Source: Reticulascus tulasneorum
Taxonomy: Eukaryota; Ascomycota; Sordariomycetes; Glomerellales; Reticulascaceae
Assembly: GCA_001557505.1 (NCBI GenBank)
Contig: LSAX01000004.1
Location: forward strand, 2,170,001-2,234,000
Direction: 5' to 3'
DNA length: 64,000 nucleotides
Shown here: positions 39,175-50,400 of the stretch, piece by piece
How the letters are laid out: each line of letters begins with the position of its first letter
How positions within the stretch are numbered: position 1 is the stretch's first letter
Position numbers and translations under genes: made by a program
The notes under the pieces: model-generated
What the model saw: the letters and a program-made list of their open reading frames with translations, nothing else
What the model was told of the DNA's origin: nothing
Databases searched by the model: none

Positions 39175-39827
39175 GGACCAGGTCTGCAGCCTGGTGCCTT
39201 ATTACGGCCCTGCTGGCTGGTGTGAAGTCTTTTCAGCATGGAGTTCCGGAGTTCGAAGATACCGACGACTCATAGAGAGCGTCTCTGGAGACATCTTGAT
39301 TTATTTTATGAAAGTATAGCGCCCCATCATCCCCTCGCGGTTGATGGGGTTTACGAAACAGCGTTATCATAGCTTAACGACTGGACACGCTGGTGCACCA
39401 CAGGGTGCTTTTTGTACTTAGATAGCTAGCAAGCGATAGCTCTGGTAGTAAGGACATAACTTATTTCCTGTTTAATCATTGAGACGTGCCTTGTCGGTGC
39501 ATTCACAATCCATCGATTCGCATGAGATTCTTGAATGCTTGTGGTGGTGCAATGACGAGGAAAGACGGCCAGAGAACTTGTGGCGCGCAATTGTGGCTTG
39601 GGTAACACAGTGGGAGTCATGCTCAAAACAGTCTAGCTTGGTCTGTAATTGGTGGGTGACCGCCAGCTGCCCCCCCACAATGGGGGAAAAAAATTCGGAA
39701 GCTTCAATCCACCACACCAAGAAGTTTTTCGGGCAGAATTTGGGAAGTTGCGACCAAAGCCTCTGCCTTACGCTACACCCAGCACTTTCCGTACTCGGCA
39801 GTTTCGACGTTCTGAAACCCATCCAGT
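39175..39827. other. Spacer between paralogue B and CBF5
   Basis: About 650 bp holding the paralogue B 3' flank and the CBF5 promoter. A poly-C/poly-A patch (CCCCCCCAC...GGGGGAAAAAAA) lies near 39668-39692. No gene seen. Confidence 0.4.
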
Positions 39828-41621
39828 ATGTCTAAGGCAGTTGTCAAACACGTCAAGAAGGAGGAGGAGGAGGAGTTCGCGATCAAGCCGCAGTCCACAG
39901 TCCCAGCACTGGACACCAGCAACTGGCCGCTGCTGCTCAAGAACTACGACAAGCGTAAGTCTGATCTTTTGGCAATTCGTGGAAGTCGCTCCTAACACCG
40001 TATATAGTTCTTGTCCGAACCGGTCACTTCACACCAATCCCCAATGGCTGCTCGCCACTGAAGCGCGACATCAAGTCCTACATTTCCAGCGGCGTGATCA
40101 ATTTGGACAAGCCGTCGAACCCGAGTTCCCATGAAGTTGTTGCATGGGTGAAGCGTATGCTTCGCGTCGAGAAGACAGGACACAGCGGAACGCTCGACCC
40201 CAAAGTCACCGGGTGCTTGATCGTCTGCATTGACAGAGCCACGAGGCTCGTGAAGAGCCAGCAGGGTGCTGGAAAGGAATACGTCTGCGTCATCCGCCTC
40301 CATGACAAACTGCCCGGAGGACAGTTGCAATTTGCGCGAGCGCTGGAGACACTCACTGGAGCCCTCTTCCAGCGTCCGCCATTGATCTCGGCAGTCAAGC
40401 GCCAGCTGCGAATCCGAACGATCCACGAAAGCAAACTGATCGAGTTCGACAACGATCGACATCTTGGCGTCTTCTGGGTCAGCTGTGAGGCGGGAACATA
40501 TATCCGAACGCTATGTGTGCATCTTGGCCGTAAGTAACCTGAAAGACTGAAACTTCCGCTCCCCGTAACTCTGGAGAGGCAACTTGTCCTCGAATATCAC
40601 ATTTCTCTTATTTCCTGGCTTATAAGCCTTTTACGTACATCGAATTCTAACTCTGGTGAATAGTTCTTTTGGGTGTTGGTGCGCATATGCAAGAGCTGCG
40701 CCGAGTACGGTCTGGTGCCATGAGCGAGTCTGAGAGCATCGTAAGCCTTCACGATGTCTTGGATGCGCAGTGGATATACGACAACACACGGTACAGTCTT
40801 CTCTTCGTGCCTGGCCCTTGAGCTCGAGCTAACTATTAGTAGTGACGAGTCTTATCTGAGAAAGGTCATTTCGCCTCTTGAGACTTTGTTGTTGACCTAC
40901 AAGCGAGTGGTGGTCAAGGACTCTGCGGTTAATGCCGTTTGCTACGGTGCTAAGCTCATGCTTCCTGGCTTGTTGCGATATGGTCAGTAGAGCCTGTTTA
41001 TTGACTCTGAATATCTCCACTAACCTGCTACGACAGAAGCTGGAATTGAACTTCACGAGGAGGTTGTTTTGATGACTACGAAGGGAGAGGCAATTGCCCT
41101 GTAAGTTCCTTTCTTGCCGTATGCTGGAAGCGGTTGCTGACCATTACAGTGGTATTGCTTCAATGTCAACTGTTGAGATGTCAACCTGTGATCACGGAGT
41201 CGTTGCAAAAGTGAAGCGATGCATTATGGAGCGTGATCTATACCCACGACGATGGGGTCTAGGTCCTCTTGCTCTCGAGAAGAAGAAGATGAAGGCGGAC
41301 GGCAAGCTGGACAAATTCGGCAAGCCAAACGAGGCCACCCCATCCAAATGGGTATCAGACTACAAGGACTTCAGTGCCACAGAATCGGGTGCCGCGCCAA
41401 GCGTGCCAGCCCCATCATCTGCAATGGAAATTGAGCCATCTCCGGCAGCAGCTCCTACTGCTGACGAAGGCGACTCGAAGAAGAGGAAGAAGCACGACGG
41501 CGAGACTGCCGACGAAAAGGCTGAGCGGAAGCGAATAAAGGCAGAGAAAAAGGCAGCCAAGGCGGCTAAGAAGGCTTCCAAGGGAGGCAAGTCCGCAGCG
41601 GAGGACGAGGAGAGTGATTAA
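39828..41621 (+). CDS. cbf5: H/ACA snoRNP pseudouridine synthase Cbf5 (dyskerin)
   Basis: Cbf5 is the catalytic subunit of nucleolar H/ACA RNPs, making pseudouridine in rRNA and snRNA. Exons: 39828-39954, 40008-40529, 40664-40790, 40843-40982, 41037-41100, 41150-41621 (483 aa, normal length). The dyskerin N-terminal segment leads into [19 protein letters not shown]; the TruB-type core holds the catalytic Asp in [24 protein letters not shown] and [15 protein letters not shown] follow; the PUA domain covers about 290-365 (LLPGLL-type segment, [38 protein letters not shown]). The C-terminus is a Lys-rich KKE-like tail ending in EDEESD, usual for nucleolar Cbf5. I looked for C/D or H/ACA boxes in its introns and saw none convincing. 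Confidence 0.97.
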
Positions 41622-42169
41622 GTCTCTTCGCTCATTGAATTCGCTTTTCAGGTCCGCGATACCAAAAATTTGGGTTGTTCCTGGTCTATTGGCGGTAAGG
41701 TGTTGTACCATAATATCGCTTGGGCAACTGGCGTTTGGCTGATTCATGATCGTATTGAGTATCAAGGCAGGGAGTAGATAAGGTTCAATATCATTGAGGC
41801 ACACCCGCCGCTGAATGCATTGTGAGGTTTGACTATGTGAGAATAGTCCACGGAGTGCGCTTCGGACCATCATTATTCCCACCGATGGAGAAATGGTTTT
41901 CGTACTTTCTTACTCCTTGAGACCTCGAGTCTTAGCACCGAATTCACGTTCTCCTATCTTTTCGGTAATGATAATTGTAGTGGTTCATGCATGGCTGCAA
42001 AACGGTGGTCCCACTATGACAAGGAAGCATTGCTACCGCTGACGTCTCAGAGCTGGTGTCCAGCCATCAAACCGAGGATCACAAGCTTAGGTTGCTAAAC
42101 TGGCACTATGCCAGTCGAGTTCAGTAACGTTGACGCAGTGGCGATCACATCTTTCCAGAACTATTATTT

Positions 42170-42195
42170 TATGATGGAATTCGTATTCCACCATA
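42170..42195. repeat. Imperfect inverted repeat (11-bp arms, 4-nt loop)
   Basis: TATGATGGAAT, loop TCGT, ATTCCACCATA; one arm position would be a G-T wobble as RNA. It is isolated in the spacer, with no terminal repeat or target duplication seen around it. Confidence 0.5.
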
Positions 42196-42654
42196 ATTGA
42201 AGCCTCGTTCAGCCTCCATCGGAATCCTTCTCGGCGGATCGTCCGCCCCGCCACATCCGCCAAGTTCCGCCGGATTGGTCCTCGTTTGAAGATCTTCTCC
42301 AGGCTTCAACGTGGTAGCCAATCGACTTTCAGACGATTCACAGGACAGCTTGGGCTGAGCATCTGGTCCGGTCCCGCCCCTTACCCCCCAACGGGAACAC
42401 TACCGCATTGGAATACGCGTTTATGGATGGCCTAGGCGGAGCTAGGAGCCGGCCACCATGATTTCAAGATGATGCCACGCATACACGGCCCCATTGTTTC
42501 AGGGACGATCTGGTGGAGAAGCAGCGATGCCGCGAGTTGTTAAGGCTGCAGCTGATTTCAAGCAAATTCGCATTGATCTTGACCAGGCGCGGAAGCATTC
42601 CACGGCTCCGACATGACCTTGCTCAGCCCGAGTTGCTCAACATAGCCTGTCTTA

Positions 42655-42668
42655 ATACTACGTAGTAT
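42655..42668. repeat. 14-bp palindrome ATACTACGTAGTAT
   Basis: Perfect palindrome with a TACGTA core, about 230 bp upstream of the GH43 start. It could be a dimeric regulator site or chance. Confidence 0.4.
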
Positions 42669-42897
42669 CTGCTGGATAGGAGATATATTTATCTAGTCGC
42701 ATATGTCATCCTGGCGTAAGACATCCAAGAGCTGAGTTATAAAGCGGAGAGCATCGTTCTCCAGTGTTGATGATGAAACCCGTATTACGACGCATTGAGT
42801 GGAGAGAAGCCATCACGGAAACCCAGATATCAACCACCACCAGAGACACATAACAATTACTTTTAGATTCGTTCTTTGAGATACCTTTTCAACAGCC

Positions 42898-43890
42898 ATG
42901 ATAGGGATACGATATCTAGTTGGGGCGAGCGTCCTGGCGACTCAACAGATGGCTGCGCTCGCGGCGCCAACACAACCGCTATTCATCACCGGGCGGGACA
43001 CAGTCGGAGAGCCGCAAATACAGAAAGACTTCCCGGATCCTTCTATACTCCAAGACACCGATAAAACGTGGTATTCGTTCGCAACAAACAGCAATGGCAA
43101 AACTGTCCAGGCGGCTCGCGCTCCAAAGCCGCAAGGGCCTTGGACATGGCTAGATGTGGATCTGCTTCCTGACGGCGGATGGACATCGGGGAAGAACACC
43201 TGGGCCCCGGACATCAGGATAGTTGACGACGGGACGTACGTCATGTACTACTCCGGTGAGGTTGTCGACGGCGGTGGGAGGCACTGCATTGGCGTGGCAA
43301 CTTCGGACACGATACTCGGACCGTATGCCGCCAAGGCCGAACCGTTTGCATGCCCCTTCGACAAAGGTGGCGCCATCGACCCAGCCGGCTTTTACGACGT
43401 TCCAACCAAGAAACGCTATGTGGTGTACAAAGTGGACGGCAATAACATCGGTCATGGCGGCGACTGCAACAATGGCGTCGAACCGCTTGTTTCGACGCCC
43501 CTCGTGCTCCAGGAAGTCGAGGCAGACGGGATCACAAAAGTCGGCTCGTCCGTGCAGATCCTGGACCGGACCACCGCCGATGGCCCATTGGTGGAGGCGC
43601 CAAACCTGGTCTTCACGGATGAAGGGGCGTACATATTATTTTTCAGCAGCTTCTGCTTCACGTCTGTGAACTACAACGTGAACTACGCCGTCAGCCGCAG
43701 TCTCACTGGGCCGTACAAACGAGCCGAACGGCCGCTGCTCAAGACGGGAGACTTCGGTCTGGAGAGTCCCGGCGGGGCGACGAGCGTGGATGGAGGCAAA
43801 CAGATGTTGTTTCACGCGAATTGTCCCGAAGGACGGTGTTTGTACGCGGCGAACTACACGGTAACCGGGACGGATGTTATTGTGAGCTAG
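42898..43890 (+). CDS. Secreted glycoside hydrolase family 43 enzyme (arabinanase/xylosidase-like)
   Basis: Single exon, 330 aa. A signal peptide (MIGIRYLVGASVLATQQMAALAA) indicates secretion. The five-bladed propeller catalytic triad is visible: Asp of KDFPDPSIL (general base), Asp of GGAIDPAGF (pKa modulator) and Glu of PLVEAPNLV (general acid). Other blade motifs are NTWAPDIRI and YVMYYSG. GH43 enzymes invert and cleave arabinofuranosyl or xylosyl linkages of plant cell walls; the exact substrate cannot be told. No carbohydrate-binding module follows. Lack of introns is unusual beside its neighbours but common in secreted CAZymes. Confidence 0.9.
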   Translation: MIGIRYLVGASVLATQQMAALAAPTQPLFITGRDTVGEPQIQKDFPDPSILQDTDKTWYSFATNSNGKTVQAARAPKPQGPWTWLDVDLLPDGGWTSGKNTWAPDIRIVDDGTYVMYYSGEVVDGGGRHCIGVATSDTILGPYAAKAEPFACPFDKGGAIDPAGFYDVPTKKRYVVYKVDGNNIGHGGDCNNGVEPLVSTPLVLQEVEADGITKVGSSVQILDRTTADGPLVEAPNLVFTDEGAYILFFSSFCFTSVNYNVNYAVSRSLTGPYKRAERPLLKTGDFGLESPGGATSVDGGKQMLFHANCPEGRCLYAANYTVTGTDVIVS

Positions 43891-45287
43891 ATGAAATGTC
43901 TCTGACGAGAGATTTGCAACAATGTAATTGGACATCGGGAATTCTGTAGAAACAAATGCGATGGATAAGGTAATCAATCACTTTGGGGGGGTAATTTTGG
44001 GCGGCGGGATATCACTTTGATTACCCGAAGGGTCTCAGGTTTCGGGCGTTTAGATCTTTAGTTACCTTACAAATATTGGATGCAGCGAACGAAGGCATCC
44101 CCATTCGGAAGAGCAATCGAAATCTCACATCACGATAGCCTCACAAATATTGACTCGTTAGTTTGCGTTTAGCCAAAGGGCTGAAATTATTCTTTCGTCT
44201 GAATGGCTGGCCGCCGGGGTAGGTTGTGAACGATCCCTGGGAGATCCCTCCCCTCACGGCCTCACTCATCACGCCCCACTGTGGGCACGGCTTTTAGTGG
44301 ATCCTCGTCCAAAAATAAGCGCCCACCACCCCTGGCTCTCCGATCATCTCAAGCGGCCAGGCCCATCACCCACCTCGGAACCATACCTTGCAAATGCTGC
44401 CCTCCAATTCGTATGACGATTCCCTACCCCAAGCGCTGTGGCCCTCATGGCAGGTAGGAATACGCCATGGGGGGGAGGGGAGCTGCTGGTCCGCTACCCC
44501 ATCCCATGTGCCCACAGAACGCCGACCACCACCCTGGGGAGAAGAGGTGGGCAGGCCATGCATGCAAGTGCTGTATGCAGTGTGGGAACACTTAGCGCTG
44601 GGCAACAGCAAGACTACGACGTCGGGGAGAGACATTTGCTGCATGGGCGCCTGTGCCAACGGCATCTTCCTTCTATTCTCCCATGCTTTCTGATCCTGCA
44701 GAGCTTTCGTCATTGGCCACTTCACATCCGGTGCAGCCCATCTGCCGGTTGAGCCATCGCCCTGCCGCCCATTGCTCCCCCATTAGCGGCACCACAGCAT
44801 CCTGTTTGCGCGCACCTCGTCCGGACTGGATGGGCTTACCCTTCCTCTTTCGGTCTGCTCTCTCTCCATCGGAGAATTCTCTCTGGGTAATCTACCTGAC
44901 GGGCGGCACGAGATTGTGCGCCCATCCCAGAGTGTGCCTGGACCTGGACCGAACTTTTCCCCTACCGTTCCTGGCGGGTGATGATAAGACGCTAGATTGG
45001 CAAGAGGCGGGATATATCACCCCTCCAGGCCCGAGAGGTTTGTGTTTCCTCAGTTCGTTGATATCGTCCCGTGTTGCTTCTCAGTTTCTTCCGTTTGGTC
45101 TGTGTCCGGCGATCGTTTGTCTGTGCTTTTTGGTCTTAATTGCAAACTTTGGGTTTTGTTCTTCTTTCTTCGAGATACCACTCGCCTTTATTCCAGTATT
45201 ACCTTTTTATCAGGCCCTGGCGGTCTCCCTTCTGTATTCTTCTTCCCACCTTCTCTGCTTCAAGTCTGGCCGCAGATACAGCCCAAG
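43891..45287. other. Spacer upstream of paralogue C
   Basis: About 1.4 kb. The last 250 bp before paralogue C is strongly pyrimidine-rich on the coding strand, like many fungal promoters and leaders. A frame stays open in phase with paralogue C from 44997, but its translation has no family likeness and would bury the signal peptide, so I do not count it as coding. Confidence 0.45.
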
Positions 45288-46932
45288 ATGGCCACTCGAT
45301 CCGTCCTCCTTCTCCTAGCCGCCCTTCTCCCCTCCTCCTACGTCTCAGCCTTGCAAGTTACACCAAACTCGCCATGCGCTTCCTTCTGCTTGGATTCCAA
45401 TGATCTCGACTTTTCCGATCCCAACTCGTCCAACACCTATGGCAAGGACATCACATGTCAGGATGACAAGTACCAGACCGAGCCTTCGGGCCAAAAGTTC
45501 CAACGGTGCTTGAGCTGTTTGCAGGACAGTGCTTTCGTGCAAGGCAGCGAGAATGACCAGATGTGGTTTTTGTGTAAGTCGCATCGGCCAGCAATTCGAG
45601 TTTGCCCAGTCTAATTGGTGCCAGATAACGTCAGATACTCTTTCGATTACTGCATATTTGGATTCCCAAATGCTACTGGCATTGGCTCGAATCCATGCAT
45701 GACATCGACAGCGTGCGGTGCCCTCGAGAGTGCGCTCAAGGATGGAAATCTTGATCCACTAGAGTCAACGCAGTACTCTTATTGCGACTCAGAGGGAGCC
45801 TCTATGCTGAGCCCAGCGTACGATAAATGCTTGGCGTGTGTCAAGGCTGGCGGTGACCATTACTACGTGGCCAATTGTTCGTAACCCTTCCCGACTCAAT
45901 CATTGGCTCAAGCTTACCTTTTACTTAGACCTCGTAGCACTGGAAGCTGGCTGCTTGCAGAAGCCCGTGCCCGGCAAGGTTGTTGGGCTCAATGACACAA
46001 TCTTCAGCAAGACGGTGATCAGCATCATTGACCCAACACCAACCGCGGACCCCAATGCCAACAGTGGCCCGAAGCTTGCGACAACGACCATCGTCATCAT
46101 CGTCATCGCAACTGTTGTTGCCCTGCTTCTCGGTTCGGGATGCTGTTACATCCAGTACCGCAAGCGAAAGGCTCGGAGAGAAGGTCGCGGCAGCATCACC
46201 CTCGGCGGCCGCCCGCGAGGTCATCGTCCGGCCTCCTCGCTCTCTTTCCGATGCCAGACGCATCTGACACCGAAATCACCAAACTTCTTCACCATCGAGG
46301 AAGAAGAGGTGGACGAGAAGCCTTTCGCGGATCCTTCGGCAGCCCTGAACTCCAACCCGGTCCCGAGACAGAACCTGTGGAATCCACACAACGCAATCTC
46401 GTCGCTACAACCTGCGAGTGCCGGGATGGGAATGGACAAAAAGGCTTCGCACAAGGAAGGACCGCCGTTGAGGAACATCACGACGAACCTTCCAACTGTG
46501 CCGCCCAATGCCCATTACTCACAGCACCAACGCATGACGTCCCCAGCCGACGACTACACCACACCCACATCCACCACCTCAGCCGTCTCAACGGCGCCCC
46601 TGCTTCCGATCCGGCCCTACGTGCCCTCGGAGCACGGAATGTCGTCTCCTTCCACAGGACACGTCACGGCTTTCAGCCCGGGGTTTTTCACGAGTCCCAT
46701 CTCCGGTAGCACGGCATCGCCCCTGATGAGTCAAAGTGGATGGCCGCTACCGAACCGGCAAGCAAACGAGTCGCCGGTGTGGGAAACGCAAAAGACTTTC
46801 CCTACATCGCGTGATTTGGCCAAGCCAATGCCGAAGAGGGGTTCATCACTGGGCTTGAACTCCGGGAGCCCCGTGGAGTCAAACACTATCAAAACATCTT
46901 TCCCTCCGCCACCACCTGGCAAGAAGAGATAG
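45288..46932 (+). CDS. 12-Cys type I membrane protein, paralogue C
   Basis: Exons: 45288-45573, 45625-45876, 45929-46932 (513 aa). The start was chosen to give the signal peptide MATRSVLLLLAALLPSSYVSA. The ectodomain has the family's 12 Cys: VTPNSPC, CLSCLQ, WFLYNVRYSFDYCIFGFP, NPCMTSTAC, CLACVK and LVALEAGC, then QKPVPGKVVGL. The transmembrane helix (about 235-257, TIVIIVIATVVALLLGSG) is followed by YRKRKARR and a tail of about 255 aa rich in Ser, Pro and Thr, ending in a PPPPPG run. Both introns are phase 1 and sit at matching places in the two ectodomain halves (the Y of WFLY and the Y of ANY). It is closest to A in the ectodomain. Function unknown; a surface sensor is inferred. It converges on SAC3. 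Confidence 0.82.
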
Positions 46933-47405
46933 GATTTCTTTATTTTTTGTTCTTCTTTTATATCCGTCTGATTATGTATTATAATGATTACTTGTGTATT
47001 TAGAGGACGGAATATCCCGACACATGGGATAGTCGGCGTTCTGAGAGGGTGTGCTCGCGGAGTTTGGATTCAGAATGTCAAAATACCAATAGGGGGATCT
47101 GATACTGCAGCACGTATCGCACGTTACATCATTTTAATGAGCAAACAAAACTTCTACACCAGAAATCGGTGTCAATAAGACATACTCCAATGCACTGCTT
47201 CGAGTCCTGCCTTAAGGCTTTCATGATGATCAGGAGATATGCAGTTGTCCAAAATGGTTACATTGCACAGTTTGTATTGGCATGCTTCCATCCAAACAAA
47301 CATCGCTGGGTATTTGATAATCACGGTAATGTCAGAAAACACGGAAGCCTGCCTTCCTACCCTCCACCAACATAAACGCCGAGCTAGATGCACATTTTCA
47401 ATCCC
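46933..47405. other. Convergent spacer, paralogue C and SAC3
   Basis: About 470 bp between stop codons, with an AT-rich stretch straight after the paralogue C stop that probably holds its polyadenylation signal. No gene supportable. Confidence 0.45.
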
Positions 47406-50400
47406 TTATCCCTGGGCCCAGGGGCTGCTTCCCCTGCTCATTGATTCCACTCGCATCCTCTCGTTCTGTTCCCTGAACCAATCCGTCCCCTCATCCAGAT
47501 CTTCCCTAGAATGTCTCAGCGCTCTCATATTCTCCCTTGCTTCCTCAATAATCTTTTCAATCTTGCTGGTGCTAGGTGCCTGCTTCTTCGTACTCGGTGG
47601 GGGCTCTCCGTTTGTTACTAGTTCGTCACTTTCATCCTCAGCCAGCCGTTTCCTTTTGTTCAGCGGCGAGCTACCGTTGACTTGGTTGGCATTTCCATTG
47701 CTTCCCAAAGACTTAGAGAATCGATGCCGTGGAGCAAGCGGCTGCTGAAGTTCAGCAGATATGCTTCGAATACGGTGATCACCGGAATCCAGGCCGAAGG
47801 ACCCTAGACCAGGGTACCTCTTCCCTTCGTATTTCATAGCGTTAGCCAGCGATTCTGGTAGCGCGGTACCGTTCGGCATAGTGACCAGGCCCATAGCTTT
47901 GAGCCGCCAGCGGTCCGACACTTTGCTAATGCGTTTAGGTGGTTGCGTAGGGGATGTGAATCGGGATGAGGAAGAGTGGGACGACATTGGTGGTAGCGAT
48001 CGGCGAAAGTTGTGATGGTTGGCGCTAAATTCTTCTCGCAGGGCTCGAGTTTTCGATCCGGCGGACTTTGTCATCGACAAGGACTGCGACAGACTCGTCG
48101 TGATCGCTGGCTCAGCCAGCTTATTTGTTGACAGTCGACCTCTCTCAAAAGGTACCACATCCTCATGTCGCACGATGCTGGCGATTGCCTCACGCTCGTT
48201 TGATACGCCAGACAAAATTCCAGTTGCCAGGAGCGCATCCTCCTCCATCTGTAGGTTGTCCTTGTCCTTGTCCTTCCTGAGTCGTAGCAAATTTCTGAAC
48301 TCTTCCACGGTATCAACACCGTCCCGACGAAGAGCTTGCAAACGAGCATCTGCAATTTTGGCCGCCTTTTTCTTGGCTGCAATATCGGCTACGCGTTTGG
48401 CAGATTGTGCGGCTCTGTACTCCTCCCGTTCCCTTCGACGAATTTTGCTGAGACGGAGGTTTCGGGCAATCTCCCTCCAGCGATAGAAGTATTTGAGGGA
48501 CAGGTTGTAGACTTGAAAGTTGCGAGCTTCTGCCAGATCTTTCTCCTCCTCTTCTCTCCGTTTCTTGTCTTCTTCGTCTATGATAAATTGCTCGTAAGCA
48601 TCTCGCACAATCTGCTCTACGGCGAAGATCTCGAATTCCTGCATGAGGCCCTCATCGCCAGTGACGAACCATCTTGTGAAATCGCCCATGCGGTCTTTCT
48701 TTGGCATCTGTGTAGTTGGTGGTAGGACTACTGACGGTGGTGCAGCCAAAGTAGCAAAAGGTCTCGACGCAGAATCGACCTTAGACACCGAACTCCCTTG
48801 ACTTGGAGATGATTCTTGAGCTAGCAAATCCCGTCCAGGTGCTTTTGGTGGCACTTGCGATGTCAGTGCAGTATTTTGCGAGGATGTAGCTGGGAACCCG
48901 AAGGGTTTTGATGAGCTAGACGCGGTACTGGCATGCGGTGGTAGTAGAGAAGGTTGGGTTTGAGAATTGCCACTTGATAGTTTCCGACTTGGCGCACTAC
49001 CGACTTGTGAGACACTCACGTCTGCTGAGTGACTTGGCGGCAGCATAGACGGGGCAGGGCTTGCAGTGAAAGAAGATGGCACTGCTCCAGACTTAAAGTT
49101 CGCTGGCGATGCGAAAGGGCTAAGGCCTCTCTCCGTAGATTCGGAGTAAGTCGGAAACCGTGGGGTTGACACAGGAGCAGAACTTGCTGAGGTTGTTCCA
49201 TCATTGGACCACGGCGAGGATGAAGGCTGAGCACCAATACTCGTCTGCTCTCCATTGATAAACGATCTTTGCTCTTGCGTACCTGAATGAGCAGGGCTCA
49301 ATGTCGCTGCCACTGTCAAGGCACCATCTGGTTGTCTGATCGAAGGGAATGGTTTCTGACTTGCTGGCGATTCTTTGACAGGGCCAGGTATTCCCGTAGG
49401 AGTTAAGAATGAACTGGAAGCCATAGATACAGGTGGCTCGGTTGAGTTGGATGAGCCGCCTGAGGATAAAGGTGGCGAGTTGAACGCAGTAAATGGACTC
49501 GAGTTGGAGCTCACCGGTTTGGTAGCATTTGCCCCTGAGCTGGAAGATGCTGTAGAGATAATCGACTTAGCTTTTGTTTCACTTCTAGTGGAACCTTGTA
49601 ATATGCTTTTTTCCGACGGCTCGACTTCGACGACCGTCTCTTCTGCCTGGAATAGACTTTTGGGGGTATTTTGTTGACATGGGAAAATCTGTGATAGGGG
49701 CGGCTCTTTCGAGAAAGATTCTGGCTGTTTGGAGGGGGATACCATACCTTTGTCCAGACCGAATGATCCATTTACAGGTCCGGTGCCGTTCGCAGGTTGC
49801 GTTGATTGGGGATGGACAGGCGGCGTGCTCGCGCTGTTATTCTCTATGCCTGAGAAGCGGACGTGCTTACTGCCAGCCTTCAATGCCTCTGCCCCAGGAA
49901 CAAAGAGACTGTCCTCATTGGCGTTCTCGGCAACCTCATCATTCACGACTGGTGAAGAGCTGTCGAAGACATTCCGATGCATTACTGTTGGAAGAAGCTC
50001 GGAGCCTCGTTTCTTCTCCACTAAAGTTTTCGAGAAGGTGTGATGAAGTCTTGCGTACTCGAAGCGGTCAGATGTGTCCAATGAACCTCGGGAGATGTCG
50101 CCTGGTGCCTCCTCGTTTTCGACGAAGGTCAGTCCATGTTGCTCGACGAAGTCGATTGCTTCATCTTCTGTGTCGAATCGTAAGAATTTGTTCAGAACGG
50201 CCGGCGTAATATCTTTTGGTCCGCCACGGGGTCTTCCGTAGGCCTTTTTCAACGCTTGAAGTATTGATCGACGCAGCTGACCGAAGTGAATTTCTGCGAA
50301 ACAAGCCATTGTATAAGAGACCTCAGCATCTTCAACGATGCGAAAGTAAGTATTGTATGCACTTGACGCAGCCATAGAAGGTCCTCGTCCAAGTGGGCCG

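Larger units (their letters stand above)
41622..42897. other. Spacer between CBF5 and the GH43 gene
   Basis: About 1.3 kb without a supportable gene. It contains an imperfect hairpin at 42170-42195 and a 14-bp perfect palindrome at 42655-42668, listed separately. The right end is the GH43 promoter. Confidence 0.4.

Noticed and set aside
40530..40663. Possible intronic snoRNA in CBF5 intron 2
   Set aside because: No RTGATGA C box and no H/ACA box pair was found.
44997..45287. In-frame upstream extension of paralogue C
   Set aside because: It would place the signal peptide inside the protein and lies in a pyrimidine-rich leader; A and B start at their signal peptides.
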